43,216 nucleotides of DNA from a bacterium (GTDB lineage: Bacteria > Pseudomonadota > Alphaproteobacteria > Rhizobiales > Aestuariivirgaceae). Shown one piece after another: positions 20,368-29,401 of the stretch; positions within the stretch are counted from its first letter, which is position 1; each line of letters opens with the position of its first letter. The translations under genes and the position numbers were made by a program. Under the pieces are notes generated by a model. The model worked only from the letters and a program-made list of their open reading frames with translations. It did no database searches and was not told where the DNA came from. The stretch lies in contig JALHQC010000036.1 of the NCBI GenBank assembly GCA_022842165.1, positions 1 to 43,216 of the forward strand, in the 5' to 3' direction.

Positions 20368-20796
20368 ATGTCGAAACGCATGCCATCGCTGCTGGCGCTT
20401 CTGGGGCTGGTGGCCGTCGCCGGCTACCAGAACCGCGACAGGATCGCCGACTTCGTCAAGGGCCTGAACAATGTGGACGCCGCCGGCGGACCTCTCGACA
20501 GCGTCAGGAAGGCGCTGGGCGACGGGCCGGTGGCAACCAGGATCACCAGCGGGCTTGGCGAACTGGCCGAGCAGTTCAAGACCTCGGGATTGGGCGATGC
20601 CGCCAGTTCCTGGATCGGCACCGGCGCCAATGCGCCGATTTCCGAGCAGCAGATGGAACAGGCCCTGGGGCCTGACCTGATCGACGGACTGGTCCGGCAG
20701 ACGGGCCTGACGCGGGATGACCTTCTGGCCCGGCTGGCCAAGGTGCTGCCGGAAGCCGTCGACAGGCTGACGCCGGACGGCAAGCTGCCGGCCTGA
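20368..20796 (+). CDS. YidB family (DUF937) protein (copy 1)
   Basis: A 142-residue protein. It starts MSKRMPSLLALLGLVAVAGYQNRD, where the hydrophobic part may be a membrane anchor. A Gly-rich linker follows. The C-terminal YidB domain carries SWIGTGANAPIS-QQMEQALG and LTRDDLLARLAKVLPEAVDRLTPDG. GGGAGGGAC precedes the ATG. Function unknown. It has a paralogue at 23428-23895 with the same N-terminus and domain order. Confidence 0.85.
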   Translation: MSKRMPSLLALLGLVAVAGYQNRDRIADFVKGLNNVDAAGGPLDSVRKALGDGPVATRITSGLGELAEQFKTSGLGDAASSWIGTGANAPISEQQMEQALGPDLIDGLVRQTGLTRDDLLARLAKVLPEAVDRLTPDGKLPA

Positions 20797-20807
20797 CCGG
20801 AGTGGGA

Positions 20808-20825
20808 AGGGCGGCGCACCGCCCT
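20808..20825. terminator. Hairpin between convergent genes
   Basis: A perfect 7-bp stem AGGGCGG / CCGCCCT with loop CGCA lies between the convergent YidB-like and secreted-protein genes. There is no T run, so it could serve as a weak bidirectional terminator. Confidence 0.45.
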
Positions 20826-20840
20826 GACCCTCCGCTGGCC

Positions 20841-21845
20841 TCAGGCGCCGAAGAAAGTCCGCGACAGGATGCCGATGATGGTGCTGAACGAGCGTACCGT
20901 TTCGATCGGGATGTTCTGGCCGGTCAGCGCGCCTTCCGCGTCGATCTGCGAGGCCAGCTTGTCGATCTGGCCATCGACCTCGACATCGACATAGCTGCTT
21001 TCCTTCATGATGATCTGGCCGCTGATGCCATCGGCTGCGGCGAACAGATCGGCATCGCCCGTCGGCTGGGTAAACAGTGCATCGTCGCTTCCGATATCGG
21101 CGGAAGGAAGCGTCAGCGTCAGGTCATACTGGTTCTGGTTGCCGACATTGGGCGTGGCCGTGAAGGGCATGTTGCCCTTCAGCGGATATTCCTTGCCGGC
21201 GCATTTGGCAGTGATCTCGATGAACCACGACTCCGTCTGGTAGGAATAGACCATGTCGCCATTCCACACGCAGCCCTTGTCGGACGGCAGCCCGGCCGAA
21301 GGAACGGTGAAATTGTTGAACTGCACGGTATCGACGCGCTCGTCGATCAGGCCGGATTCGGACACCCTGATCTTCTTCAGGATGGTGTCGCGCAGGAGGC
21401 TCGCGGTGGTGCTGGGATTTTCCGGCTTCAGCATCATCGTGCCGCCGAAGCGGCCGTTCGAGGCAGGCACCTTGCCGAGCGCGAGGTAGTTCACCGCCAT
21501 GGTCGCACCGTCGGTGAACCCGTCGGATTTCACCACCCAGCCGCCGGCATACTGCGTGCGCTGCAGCTTCTGGCCATTGGCCGGATTGATGAGCGCGCCG
21601 TTGCCGGTGACCGCGCAGGATTCGTTCTGGCCCGAGATGATGCCGCCGACCGCCGCCTGACAGGTGATGTTGAGCGTCGTTTCGACCTGCTTGTCCGCCA
21701 GCCCGACGGTGAATGTGTCTTTGAGGGTCTCGTCACGCAACGAGGGCATGGCGGCCTTCATGGTGAAGTTGATCGTCTCTGCAGCGGCGGCGGAGCCTGC
21801 CAGCAGCAGAACGAGTACCGTGGCGGAGGACAATAGTCTGATCAT
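20841..21845 (-). CDS. Secreted protein of unknown family
   Basis: A 334-residue protein with a clear signal peptide: basic start MIRLLSS, hydrophobic core, and AGSAAAAET with likely cleavage after the Ala run near residue 21. The mature part is beta-rich with five cysteines visible (in ITCQAA, ESCAV, KGCVWNG, AKCAG and similar contexts), suggesting periplasmic disulfides. No family is recognised. ATG 21845 is chosen because AAGGA lies 11 bases upstream. An ATG four codons earlier overlaps that site. It is convergent with the YidB-like gene. Confidence 0.75.
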   Translation of the reverse strand: MIRLLSSATVLVLLLAGSAAAAETINFTMKAAMPSLRDETLKDTFTVGLADKQVETTLNITCQAAVGGIISGQNESCAVTGNGALINPANGQKLQRTQYAGGWVVKSDGFTDGATMAVNYLALGKVPASNGRFGGTMMLKPENPSTTASLLRDTILKKIRVSESGLIDERVDTVQFNNFTVPSAGLPSDKGCVWNGDMVYSYQTESWFIEITAKCAGKEYPLKGNMPFTATPNVGNQNQYDLTLTLPSADIGSDDALFTQPTGDADLFAAADGISGQIIMKESSYVDVEVDGQIDKLASQIDAEGALTGQNIPIETVRSFSTIIGILSRTFFGA

Positions 21846-21978
21846 GGGCGTTTCCATCCTTGAGTGTTCTTCACCGCAAGGCACCGCGGAAACCTAATGA
21901 AAACCATAAGCTCCGCCGTAGCCTGCTCTTGAGGCCCCGGAGGTGATGTTGTCCGATTTCACCGGGCCATGCAATGGC

Positions 21979-22986
21979 TCAGGCGGGATCGCGGATCAGC
22001 GGCGTGGTCGAGCAATGGATGCCGCCGCCGTTCAGCTGCATCTTGTCATAGGGCAGCACCGTCCAGCCGATGCCGTGCTTTGCCATCACGTCCAGCGTCC
22101 GGTTGGTGGCGCCCTCCGGCATGATCAGCTCTCCGGGCGCCACCGCCAGGGAATTGACGATCCACTTGTTGTCGGCGGGCGTGATCTCGATCGTCCGGAC
22201 TTTCAGCTCCTTCAGCTTCTCGAGAAACGAGAACGGCAGGCCGAACGGGTCGACCAGTGCAAGGTCGCGGTCGATCATCAGGAACGAGCCGTCGATGTGG
22301 ATGTCGTAGCCGACAAGGTCGATGACGATAAGCTCGACGCCCTGCCGCTTCAGCACTTCGGCGACTTGCTCGGCTCCTTCGCGATTGACCCTTATGCCAC
22401 AGCCGATCACGGCGGTATTCGAATTGATCCAGGCGAAGCTGCCGCCTTCCATGAGGCTTGAGCCCGACAGCGTGCGGAGAATCGGGATGCCCAGATGCGC
22501 CAGCGTGCGGGTGATGGCGAGTTCCTCGCCACGCCGGATGCGCGTTCCCATCCGGCATATGATGGCGCCGCCATTCACCATGATCAGCGGATCGCGCGTG
22601 TAGCAGGATTTCAGCCGCGATCCGTCGACACCCTGCACATGATGCACCTCGATGCCCTGCGCCGCGAGCATCGCCGCCAGGGCATCGTGCTGCGCCTGCA
22701 TCGCGGCTACGGGAGGAACCGTGTCGCTCTGGAAATACCAGCCCTTGTCGAGGTCGCCGAACGAGCCGATGCTGTCGATGCGCTTCGAAGGATCGACGAT
22801 ATTCATTTCCGGGCCCGGCCTGTGCATCAGGATCGCGCGGATGCGGCCCACATCATTGTCGACGCCCCAGGCGCGCCCCCAATGCCGTTCAAGTTCGCGG
22901 CTGTCCTCGAACGGCGGATCGCCCGGCGTCGCGAACATCCGCACGGTTTCATTGTAGATCCAGCCGGGTGGGGCGCTGTCTGCCAT
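21979..22986 (-). CDS. Arginine deiminase-fold (amidinotransferase superfamily) enzyme
   Basis: A 335-residue guanidino-group-modifying enzyme. The catalytic Cys is probably Cys325 in LNGGGIHCSTTPL. LMEGGSF (substrate-binding Glu) and DIHIDGSFL (catalytic His) fit the superfamily, as do CYTRDPL and RIRAILMHRPGPE near the N-terminus. Members include arginine deiminase, dimethylargininase and amidinotransferases. The substrate cannot be told from sequence. It stands alone, with no arc operon partners nearby. Confidence 0.82.
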   Translation of the reverse strand: MADSAPPGWIYNETVRMFATPGDPPFEDSRELERHWGRAWGVDNDVGRIRAILMHRPGPEMNIVDPSKRIDSIGSFGDLDKGWYFQSDTVPPVAAMQAQHDALAAMLAAQGIEVHHVQGVDGSRLKSCYTRDPLIMVNGGAIICRMGTRIRRGEELAITRTLAHLGIPILRTLSGSSLMEGGSFAWINSNTAVIGCGIRVNREGAEQVAEVLKRQGVELIVIDLVGYDIHIDGSFLMIDRDLALVDPFGLPFSFLEKLKELKVRTIEITPADNKWIVNSLAVAPGELIMPEGATNRTLDVMAKHGIGWTVLPYDKMQLNGGGIHCSTTPLIRDPA

Positions 22987-23060
22987 GGAAGCCTCTCAAC
23001 AAGCTTCCCACTACAGACCAGCGCCCGCCGTTTAACAAGACGCTTTGGAGAAAGGCCTTG

Positions 23061-23324
23061 TCAGACCGCCCTGCTGCTGCGCCGGGCGAAGAAGCCCCAG
23101 ATCGCCAGCACGATGATCGCGCCGACGATGGCGCCGATGAAGCCCGCACCCTCATTGGCATTGTACCAGCCCAGCGCCTGGCCCAGGTAGGTTGCAACGA
23201 ACGCGCCGACGATGCCGAGTATCGTCGTCATAATGAAGCCCGAGGGCTCGTTTCGCCCGGGCATCAGAAATTTTGCGATGACGCCCGCGATGAAGCCGAT
23301 GATGATCGTCCAGATGATGCTCAT
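23061..23324 (-). CDS. GlsB/YeaQ/YmgE family membrane protein (copy 2)
   Basis: An 87-residue three-helix membrane protein, a paralogue of the gene at 19983-20240: both start MSIIWTII and share IAKFLMPG-NEP-GF and GIVG-FV-T-LGQA-G-YN. The C-terminus is basic (ARRSSRAV). ATG 23324 is supported by GGGGAA upstream. A longer frame extends to 23441 but its N-terminus is not family-like. Divergent from the second YidB-like gene. Confidence 0.87.
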   Translation of the reverse strand: MSIIWTIIIGFIAGVIAKFLMPGRNEPSGFIMTTILGIVGAFVATYLGQALGWYNANEGAGFIGAIVGAIIVLAIWGFFARRSSRAV

Positions 23325-23427
23325 GTGTTTTTCCCCATTGTGTAGTCTGCCGGTTGGCGCCTGCCCTTGTAATTCGCGCGTCCTATCCCAACTCCTGTGC
23401 GGGACGCCGATGGATTGGAGAACGAAC

Positions 23428-23895
23428 ATGGCAAGAGGCATGCCTTCACTCGCCGCGCTTCTGGGTCTGGTTGCCGTTGCGGGCTATCAGAACCGCGACA
23501 AGATCGGAGAATTCGTCAAGGGGCTGAAAAGTTCCCAGGGCGGAACGTCAGTTCCCGGAGGCCCCGGAATGCAGGGCCGGCCGGAGCAGGCAACCGACAT
23601 GCTGGGCTCGGGCTATGGCGGCTCGCCGATCCTTGGCGGCATTTCCGAACTGATCGAACAGTTCACCGGCGCGGGAAAAGCCGAGAAGGCCAAATCCTGG
23701 GTGTCGAGCGGGCCCAATGAATCGATCGACGAAACCGAGCTCGAACAGGCCCTGGGGCCGGACATGATCGAGCGCCTCACGCAGCAGACGGGGCTTGACC
23801 GCAATGAATTGCTGAAGCGCCTCAGCCGCACGCTGCCCGATGCCGTCGACCAGATGACGCCCGAAGGCCGCATTCCGAACGCCGCCGCCGGCTAG
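23428..23895 (+). CDS. YidB family (DUF937) protein (copy 2)
   Basis: A 155-residue paralogue of the protein at 20368-20796. The N-terminus MARGMPSLAALLGLVAVAGYQNRDKI is almost the same, and the C-terminal domain (SWVSSGPNESID-TELEQALG, LDRNELLKRLSRTLPDAVDQMTPEG) aligns closely. The central Gly/Pro-rich linker is longer. The stop overlaps the stop of the convergent CoA-transferase gene by 4 bases. Confidence 0.85.
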   Translation: MARGMPSLAALLGLVAVAGYQNRDKIGEFVKGLKSSQGGTSVPGGPGMQGRPEQATDMLGSGYGGSPILGGISELIEQFTGAGKAEKAKSWVSSGPNESIDETELEQALGPDMIERLTQQTGLDRNELLKRLSRTLPDAVDQMTPEGRIPNAAAG

Positions 23896-25115
23896 CCGAT
23901 AACGCCCGACTGGCGGAGCGCCGCGATCTCGGCGACCTTAAGTCCCAGCGTTTCGGACAACACTCTTTCGGTCCCGTCGCCCAGCCGCGGCGGGGCCTTG
24001 TCGTATGCGATGGGCGTTTCGGAAAACACGATGGGGTTGGCAACACCCGGCACCTGCACGCCATCGTCCCGCGTCAGTCCGATCTGCAATCCGCGCGCCA
24101 GCACCTGCTCATTGGCAAACACCTGGTCGATCGTGTTGATCGGCCCGCACGGCACGGCGGCGGCTTCGAAAGCTGCAACCCACTCCGCCGTGGTCCGCGC
24201 CGTCATCGGCCCGGTCAGCAGGGGCACCAGCTCGTTGCGGTTGATGACGCGGCCCCGGTTGGTGCGGAAGCGCTCGTCATCTGCGATCTGCGGCACGCCG
24301 ATGATCGCGCAATATTCCTTGAACTGACGATCGGTGCCCACCGCCATGATGATGTAGCCATCTCGTGTGGCGAAGGTCTGGTAGGGCACGATGTTGGGAT
24401 GCGCATTGCCGAGCCGTGTGGGCGCCTTGCCGCCGACGAGATAGTTCAGCGCCTGGTTCGCCAGCACGGCAACCTGCGAGTCGAGCAGCGCCATGTCGAT
24501 ATACTGGCCCTGGCCCGTGCGCTCGCGGTGATAGAGCGCGCCCTGAATGCCGATCACCGCATAAAGCCCGGTGAAGATATCGGCAAAGGCGACGCCCACC
24601 TTCATCGGTTCAGCACCCGGCATCCCGTCGGGCTGGCCGGTGATCGACATCAGCCCCGCCATGCCCTGGATCATGAAATCATAACCGGCCCGCTGCGCCA
24701 GCGGCCCGTCCTGCCCGAAGCCGGTGAGCGAGCAGTAAATCAGCTTCGGATTGACCGCCTTGAGGCTCTCGTAGTCGAGACCGTATTTCTTCAAACCGCC
24801 GACCTTGAAGTTCTCGATCACGATATCGGATTTTGCGGCCAGCGCGCGGATCAGCTGCTGGCCTTGCGGACTTGCCATGTCGATCGCCACCGACCACTTG
24901 CCGCGATTGGCGGACAGGAAATAGGCGGCATCGCCCCGGCTGCCGTCCGGGTTGGTGACGAAGGGTGGCCCCCAGCCGCGCGTGTCGTCGCCCTCGCCGG
25001 GCTTCTCGATCTTGATCACCTCGGCGCCGAAATCCGCCAGCACCTGCGTGGCCCAGGGGCCTGCCAGCACGCGGGTGAGATCGAGAACGCGAAGACCTGT
25101 GAGGGGACCGGCCAT
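23892..25115 (-). CDS. CaiB/BaiF family (class III) CoA-transferase
   Basis: A 407-residue enzyme. Family III CoA-transferases move CoA between organic acids through an enzyme-bound aspartyl intermediate. Visible motifs are LTGLRVLDLTRVLAGPWATQ, GAEVIKIEKPG-GDDTRGWGPP, SANRGK-S, DIVIENFKVGG and SLTGFGQDGP. MALLDSQVA near the middle includes the usual catalytic-Asp region. The substrate acids are unknown. GGAG 8 bases upstream supports ATG 25115. Confidence 0.9.
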   Translation of the reverse strand: MAGPLTGLRVLDLTRVLAGPWATQVLADFGAEVIKIEKPGEGDDTRGWGPPFVTNPDGSRGDAAYFLSANRGKWSVAIDMASPQGQQLIRALAAKSDIVIENFKVGGLKKYGLDYESLKAVNPKLIYCSLTGFGQDGPLAQRAGYDFMIQGMAGLMSITGQPDGMPGAEPMKVGVAFADIFTGLYAVIGIQGALYHRERTGQGQYIDMALLDSQVAVLANQALNYLVGGKAPTRLGNAHPNIVPYQTFATRDGYIIMAVGTDRQFKEYCAIIGVPQIADDERFRTNRGRVINRNELVPLLTGPMTARTTAEWVAAFEAAAVPCGPINTIDQVFANEQVLARGLQIGLTRDDGVQVPGVANPIVFSETPIAYDKAPPRLGDGTERVLSETLGLKVAEIAALRQSGVIG

Positions 25116-25157
25116 GAAAAAACTCCGAAAGCGCCGGCTGCTTCTAACCGTGACCGG

Positions 25158-25643
25158 TCATTTCGCCAAGTGGGGCCGGGTGGAGGCCACGATACTCCAC
25201 AATGTATCGTCCACCGCGACGCCATTCGCCGCCGCCTGCGCCAGCTTTTCGGCATATGGGTTCTTGCGGCGCTCGCCGCCCACCGCGAAGCCGGGGTCGA
25301 TGGGACAGCCGATGCCCACATTCTCCCGCACCGTGAAGGGCAGGACGAACAGGCCATGGCGCACATTGCGCAGGAAGGCGCGGCCATTGGCCAGAACCTC
25401 GCGCATGATGGCGGGCGCCAGGAAGGCGCAGGACACGTTGTGAAGGTCGATCCCCAGCGCATCGCGCGCGAGGCTCAGCGACTGCCGTTCATCGGCGAGG
25501 GCTTCCCCGAGATATTTGAGACCGGTATAGCCGCAGGCCTCGAGCCAGGCGGTGGCCCAGGCAATCTCGGCGGCATCGGGCAGGCCTGCGGCGGATAGCC
25601 TGTCCTGAATGCGCTGTTCCATGTCTCTGACTGTGAAATGCAT
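25158..25643 (-). CDS. Conserved hypothetical protein, possibly DUF3726-like
   Basis: A 161-residue protein I do not confidently recognise. The helical N-terminus (RIQDRLSAAGLPDAAEIAWATAWLEACGYTGL, quoted in part) resembles DUF3726 proteins, which share a G(L/Y)..A.E.A.A..WL...G pattern. The middle has a Leu/Val-rich VRHGLFVLPFTVREN strand region. No signal peptide or membrane span. It is the next gene upstream of the CoA-transferase on the same strand and could be its operon partner. Confidence 0.6.
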   Translation of the reverse strand: MHFTVRDMEQRIQDRLSAAGLPDAAEIAWATAWLEACGYTGLKYLGEALADERQSLSLARDALGIDLHNVSCAFLAPAIMREVLANGRAFLRNVRHGLFVLPFTVRENVGIGCPIDPGFAVGGERRKNPYAEKLAQAAANGVAVDDTLWSIVASTRPHLAK

Positions 25644-25683
25644 GATGCGAGGCTACGCCAGTTCAATCCTGCTGAAAACGCCC

Positions 25684-26130
25684 TTACACGCCGCGCGCCG
25701 CAATGCTGCCGAAGCGCTGCCGGATGCGCTTCACCAGCATGTCGCGCACGTCGCGGTAGCTGTCGAGAATCTGTTCCCGGCTCCCCATGGTGACGGAGGG
25801 ATCGATCGTCGGCCAGTATTCGGCCTCGATCGCCATGGTGCGCGTCATTTCGAGCGCCCGGTGATGTGCCTCGGGCGACAGCGAGATGACGCGGTCGAAG
25901 CTCGAATCCTCAAGGTCGTCGAAGCCCTGCGGCCGGTGGCGGCCAAGGTCGATCCCCATCTCGTCCATCACCGCGGCCACGAAGGGGTCGGGCGTTCCGG
26001 GCTTCACGCCGCAGGAGGCGACATAGACCCGCTGCCCGTAGAAATGCTTCATGATGGCCGCCGCCATCACCGAACGGATGACGTTCTGCGTGCAGGCAAA
26101 GAGGACGGCGCTGGGAAGGTCTCCCGCCAT
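25684..26130 (-). CDS. Low-molecular-weight protein-tyrosine phosphatase-like protein
   Basis: A 148-residue protein with the P-loop of the LMW phosphatase/ArsC fold: VLFACTQNVIRS, where Cys13-x5-Arg19 is the catalytic loop. The usual second C-x-G-N-x-C-R-S pattern is altered to CTQNVIRS. WPTIDPSV carries a candidate general-acid Asp. In Hyphomicrobiales this gene follows the UPF0262 gene, as here. Its substrate could be phosphotyrosine or arsenate. Confidence 0.85.
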   Translation of the reverse strand: MAGDLPSAVLFACTQNVIRSVMAAAIMKHFYGQRVYVASCGVKPGTPDPFVAAVMDEMGIDLGRHRPQGFDDLEDSSFDRVISLSPEAHHRALEMTRTMAIEAEYWPTIDPSVTMGSREQILDSYRDVRDMLVKRIRQRFGSIAARGV

Positions 26131-26140
26131 CTTGGTCTGC

Positions 26141-26620
26141 CTATCCCCGCCAGTGCAGCACGCAGACCAGCGTGAACAGCCGCCGCGCCGTATCGAAGTC
26201 GACCTCCACCTTGCCGTTGAGCCGCTCCTGCAGCAGCGTGCTGCCCTCGTTGTGCAGCCCGCGCCGCGCCATGTCGATGGTTTCGATCTGGGAGGGCGTC
26301 GCCGTGCGGATCGCCTTGTAATAGCTCTCGCAGATCATGAAATAGTCTTTGACGATGCGGCGGAACGGCGACATCGACAGCCCGATGAGAGACAGGCGTT
26401 CTTCCCCGCCGTTCATCACGTCGAAGATCAGCCGGCCATCGGCGGTCGAAAGCCTCAGCCGGTAGGGTCCGGCGGGATTGGCAATCAGCGTGAAGCTGTT
26501 GTCCTCGACAAGATCGTAGATCGCCACGCGCCGCTCATGCTCGGCTTCAGGGCTGGGGCCTGGTCCGATCGAATGGTCGAGTTCGACCGCCGCCAGGCGA
26601 TTCTTTGGTTTTTCCGTCAT
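26141..26620 (-). CDS. UPF0262 family protein
   Basis: A 159-residue alphaproteobacterial protein of unknown function. Recognised from [33 protein letters not shown]...[26 protein letters not shown] and the [31 protein letters not shown] segment. In related genomes it lies between hisD and the phosphatase gene. Here hisD is missing and the DUF2948 gene ends only 33 bases upstream. Confidence 0.9.
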   Translation of the reverse strand: MTEKPKNRLAAVELDHSIGPGPSPEAEHERRVAIYDLVEDNSFTLIANPAGPYRLRLSTADGRLIFDVMNGGEERLSLIGLSMSPFRRIVKDYFMICESYYKAIRTATPSQIETIDMARRGLHNEGSTLLQERLNGKVEVDFDTARRLFTLVCVLHWRG

Positions 26621-26653
26621 GGCCAGACCATAGCCGCTGCAATTCCAGCTTCG

Positions 26654-27085
26654 CTAGGGGGCCTTCTCATCATCGAGCTTGTGGGCGGGAACATGCGCCG
26701 CCGGCCAGGCCGGCCCCAGGTCCTGCATCTGGCATTCGAGGCACTCGACGGTGAGCCGCACCGTTCCCCCGCCCGAGAATGTCAGCAGCACATCGCCCGA
26801 CGGCGCATCCGCCTCCTTGAAGCCGATCGACAGCAGCGACAGCACGGCGTCCTTTTCCGCAATGCGGATGTTCTGCGTCTTCACCGCCAGCACGCGGTCG
26901 AAATGCAGGCCCGTGCGGCGGCGCTGGCAGTCTTCTTCCGCATCCCAGGCAAAGCGGTTGGCGACCAGAGCAAACTGCTTGGCGGCCTTGCGGAAGCTCA
27001 TGTCGCCCACCAGGAGCACGGCATCCTGCATATGCGCCGAGACGACGGCAAGATCCTCGGCATCGAGTGCGGCGAACTTCTGCAA
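26654..27085 (-). CDS. DUF2948 family protein
   Basis: A 143-residue protein known from alphaproteobacteria beside murA, function unknown. Typical segments are LDAEDLAVVSAHMQDAV, FALVANRFAWD, RTGLHFDRVLAVKTQNI, LLTFSGGGTVRL-VECLE and a final LGPAW-A-H-PAH. The start is taken as TTG at 27085, 4 bases after the murA stop. No ATG or GTG in a better position is visible. Confidence 0.87.
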   Translation of the reverse strand: MQKFAALDAEDLAVVSAHMQDAVLLVGDMSFRKAAKQFALVANRFAWDAEEDCQRRRTGLHFDRVLAVKTQNIRIAEKDAVLSLLSIGFKEADAPSGDVLLTFSGGGTVRLTVECLECQMQDLGPAWPAAHVPAHKLDDEKAP

Positions 27086-27089
27086 GCGT

Positions 27090-28382
27090 TCAGGTCCCCG
27101 AAATCCGCGTCACGTCCGCGCCGCAGGCCGAAAGCTTTTCTTCGAGCGTCTCGAAGCCGCGGTCGAGATGATAGACGCGGTTGATCATCGTCTCGCCTTC
27201 CGCGGCAAGTGCCGCGATGACAAGCGACACGGAAGCGCGAAGATCGGTCGCCATCACCGGCGCACCCGTCAGCTTCTTCACGCCGCGGACTTCCGCCGTG
27301 TCGCCGTGGAGGTGGATGTCGGCGCCAAGCCGGGCGAGCTCCTGCACATGCATGAAGCGGTTCTCGAAAATCGTCTCGCGGATCATGCTGGTGCCGTCCG
27401 CCATGCTCATCAGCGCCATCAATTGCGCCTGGCAGTCGGTGGGGAAGCCGGGGTAGGGCTCGGTATCGAGGCTGACGGGCTCGAGCGCCCCGCCATTGCG
27501 GTAAATGCGGATGCCCTCGTTTGTCTGGTCCACCGCAACACCGGCGCGGCGCATCACGGTGATGACCGAGCCGAGATGACCGGCATTCGCATCCTTCAGC
27601 AGCACGTCGCCGCCGGTCATGCCAGCGCACATCGCATAGGTGCCGGCCTCGATCCGGTCGGGGATCACGCTGTGTTCCGCGCCATGAAGGCTGGTGACGC
27701 CCCTGATCTTCAGGGTCGCGGTGTGGATCCCCTCGATCCTGGCGCCCATCTTGACGAGGCATTCGGCAACATCGCCGATCTCGGGTTCGGAGGCGGCGTT
27801 CTCGATTATAGTGTCGCCGTCGGCGAGAACCGAGGCCATGAGTGCGGCATGCGTGGCGCCGACCGACACCTTGTCGAACCTGATATGCGCGCCCTTGAGG
27901 CCGCGCTTTGCCTTGGCGATCACATAGCCATTCTCGATCTCGATCTCGGCGCCAAGCTTTTCCATCGCCAGCAAATGCATGTCGACGGGCCGTGTTCCGA
28001 TGGCGCAGCCGCCGGGCAGCGAAACCTTGGCCTCGCCGCAGCGGGCCAGAAGGGGGCCAAGCACCCAGAACGAGGCCCGCATCTTGGAGACGAGGTCATA
28101 AGGCGCAGTCGTGTCGGCGATGGTGCGGGCCGAAAGCTGTTTGACATCGCCCTGCTTGGCCGTCTGGCCGGGGCGCTTGCCCGCCACCATGATGTCGACG
28201 CCATGGTTCTGCAGGATGCGCTGCAATTGCCGCACGTCGGCCAGCCGCGGCACGTTGGACAGGGTCAGCGTCTCCGGCGTCAGCAGCGACACGATCATCA
28301 ATGGCAGCGCTGCATTCTTGGCGCCTGAAATCGGAATGGTGCCGTTCAGCCGGTTGCCGCCGCGGATGCGGATACGATCCAT
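27090..28382 (-). CDS. murA: UDP-N-acetylglucosamine 1-carboxyvinyltransferase
   Basis: A 430-residue enzyme for the first committed step of peptidoglycan synthesis (PEP + UDP-GlcNAc). Lys22 in SGAKNAAL and catalytic Cys126 in [13 protein letters not shown] are present. The Cys is the residue alkylated by fosfomycin, so the enzyme should be of the sensitive type. DAGTYAMCA-like, [10 protein letters not shown]-like and MVHELQ-like regions appear as [20 protein letters not shown] and [15 protein letters not shown] 28382 gives the family start [10 protein letters not shown]. Confidence 0.97.
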   Translation of the reverse strand: MDRIRIRGGNRLNGTIPISGAKNAALPLMIVSLLTPETLTLSNVPRLADVRQLQRILQNHGVDIMVAGKRPGQTAKQGDVKQLSARTIADTTAPYDLVSKMRASFWVLGPLLARCGEAKVSLPGGCAIGTRPVDMHLLAMEKLGAEIEIENGYVIAKAKRGLKGAHIRFDKVSVGATHAALMASVLADGDTIIENAASEPEIGDVAECLVKMGARIEGIHTATLKIRGVTSLHGAEHSVIPDRIEAGTYAMCAGMTGGDVLLKDANAGHLGSVITVMRRAGVAVDQTNEGIRIYRNGGALEPVSLDTEPYPGFPTDCQAQLMALMSMADGTSMIRETIFENRFMHVQELARLGADIHLHGDTAEVRGVKKLTGAPVMATDLRASVSLVIAALAAEGETMINRVYHLDRGFETLEEKLSACGADVTRISGT

Positions 28383-28491
28383 CTGTATGTTTTCCCCTCG
28401 GCGCCTCGGGCTTGCTGGAATCAGCTTGAGCCCGGCGCCCCTGCTCTTGAATTGGGCGCTAACAAGCACAAATGGCCCAATTGCGGCAACC

Positions 28492-28632
28492 TCAATCCTT
28501 GCGGGTCTTTTCTGGGGCATTTGTGGCGGCAATGCGGGTTTTGGCCTGGGCCTTGCGCTTGGCGATATTGGCTTTCAGCGCCTTGGCCAGCCGCAGTTTT
28601 TTCGGATCGGTCGGAACCTTGGATGCCGTCAT
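28492..28632 (-). CDS. Small basic protein upstream of murA
   Basis: A 46-residue reading frame rich in Lys, Arg and Ala, starting [19 protein letters not shown] and ending EKTRKD. It is predicted to be one long basic helix. Its third-base composition is coding-like and it lies 109 bases upstream of murA on the same strand. Small Lys/Arg-rich proteins are seen upstream of murA in related bacteria, as far as I recall. Ribosome-binding sequence before ATG 28632 is weak. Not identified with a named family. Confidence 0.6.
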   Translation of the reverse strand: MTASKVPTDPKKLRLAKALKANIAKRKAQAKTRIAATNAPEKTRKD

Positions 28633-28730
28633 GGCCGGATTTTCGCCGCCCTCGAAGCCGCCGTCAAGCGACGGGGTTGCGAAGCCCCGTCACCTGTGGC
28701 ATGTGTCCGCCCGCGTTTGCGCACACGGTC

Positions 28731-28806
<76 letters not shown>

Positions 28807-28939
28807 CAACCCCTCTGAAATAAAAGACTTTTCCGATGAGCACTCCCGGTGCAATCGGCAGGATCGTGCGGAACGAAGCACGAAAACACGCTCGAATACG
28901 GGGAAAATCCGGGGACTTACGTTCTGTGACTGTTCGCAG

Positions 28940-29401
28940 TTGGCTATTGGCAGTCTTCGGCAAAAGCACATCGATCGACTTTCAAAGCTGGGTGTTCCGC
29001 CGGTCGCAATCGTCCATCCAACGATCACTGAGATCGCCGAGATCGAGGGTGTATCGTGGTTGTGCTTTCCTGAGCAGTTTGGCTGGGTGCTGTGGCAGCC
29101 GACGACGGGCGAAATCATGGTGGATGATCGCCGGATATTTGCGCTCGGCGAAGATCTAATCGACGACCCCAGCGCCACGGCGCTCGATCAATGGCTCCAT
29201 ATCTTCGCGACACCACTTGACTGGCTGCGGGCGGCACGACGCGGCATTGTCGTTCTGCGCTGGGATCTCGCCTTCGACATGTTGCGCGATGTGGATCGCA
29301 TCGCCCTCTCTGAGCAGCTCCTCGGGACTTACAAGCAAAGCATGAGGCCGCGACGGCTGCCGAAGCTGGGCGTGATCCAGGAGGCGTCGGCTGCAGCATG
29401 A
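28940..29401 (+). CDS. Hypothetical protein at the left end of the element
   Basis: About 153 residues from TTG 28940, function unknown. The frame is clearly coding (for example VPPVAIVHPTITEIAEIEG, then FGWVLWQPTTGEIMVDDRRIF and PLDWLRAARRGIVVLRW). The reading frame stays open back through the tRNA with no ATG or GTG, so the start is unsure. The first in-frame ATG is at 29117. The N-terminus may be truncated or start at TTG. Its stop overlaps the ATG of the helicase gene (ATGA), so the two are coupled. It may act with the helicase in replication. Confidence 0.55.
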   Translation: MAIGSLRQKHIDRLSKLGVPPVAIVHPTITEIAEIEGVSWLCFPEQFGWVLWQPTTGEIMVDDRRIFALGEDLIDDPSATALDQWLHIFATPLDWLRAARRGIVVLRWDLAFDMLRDVDRIALSEQLLGTYKQSMRPRRLPKLGVIQEASAAA

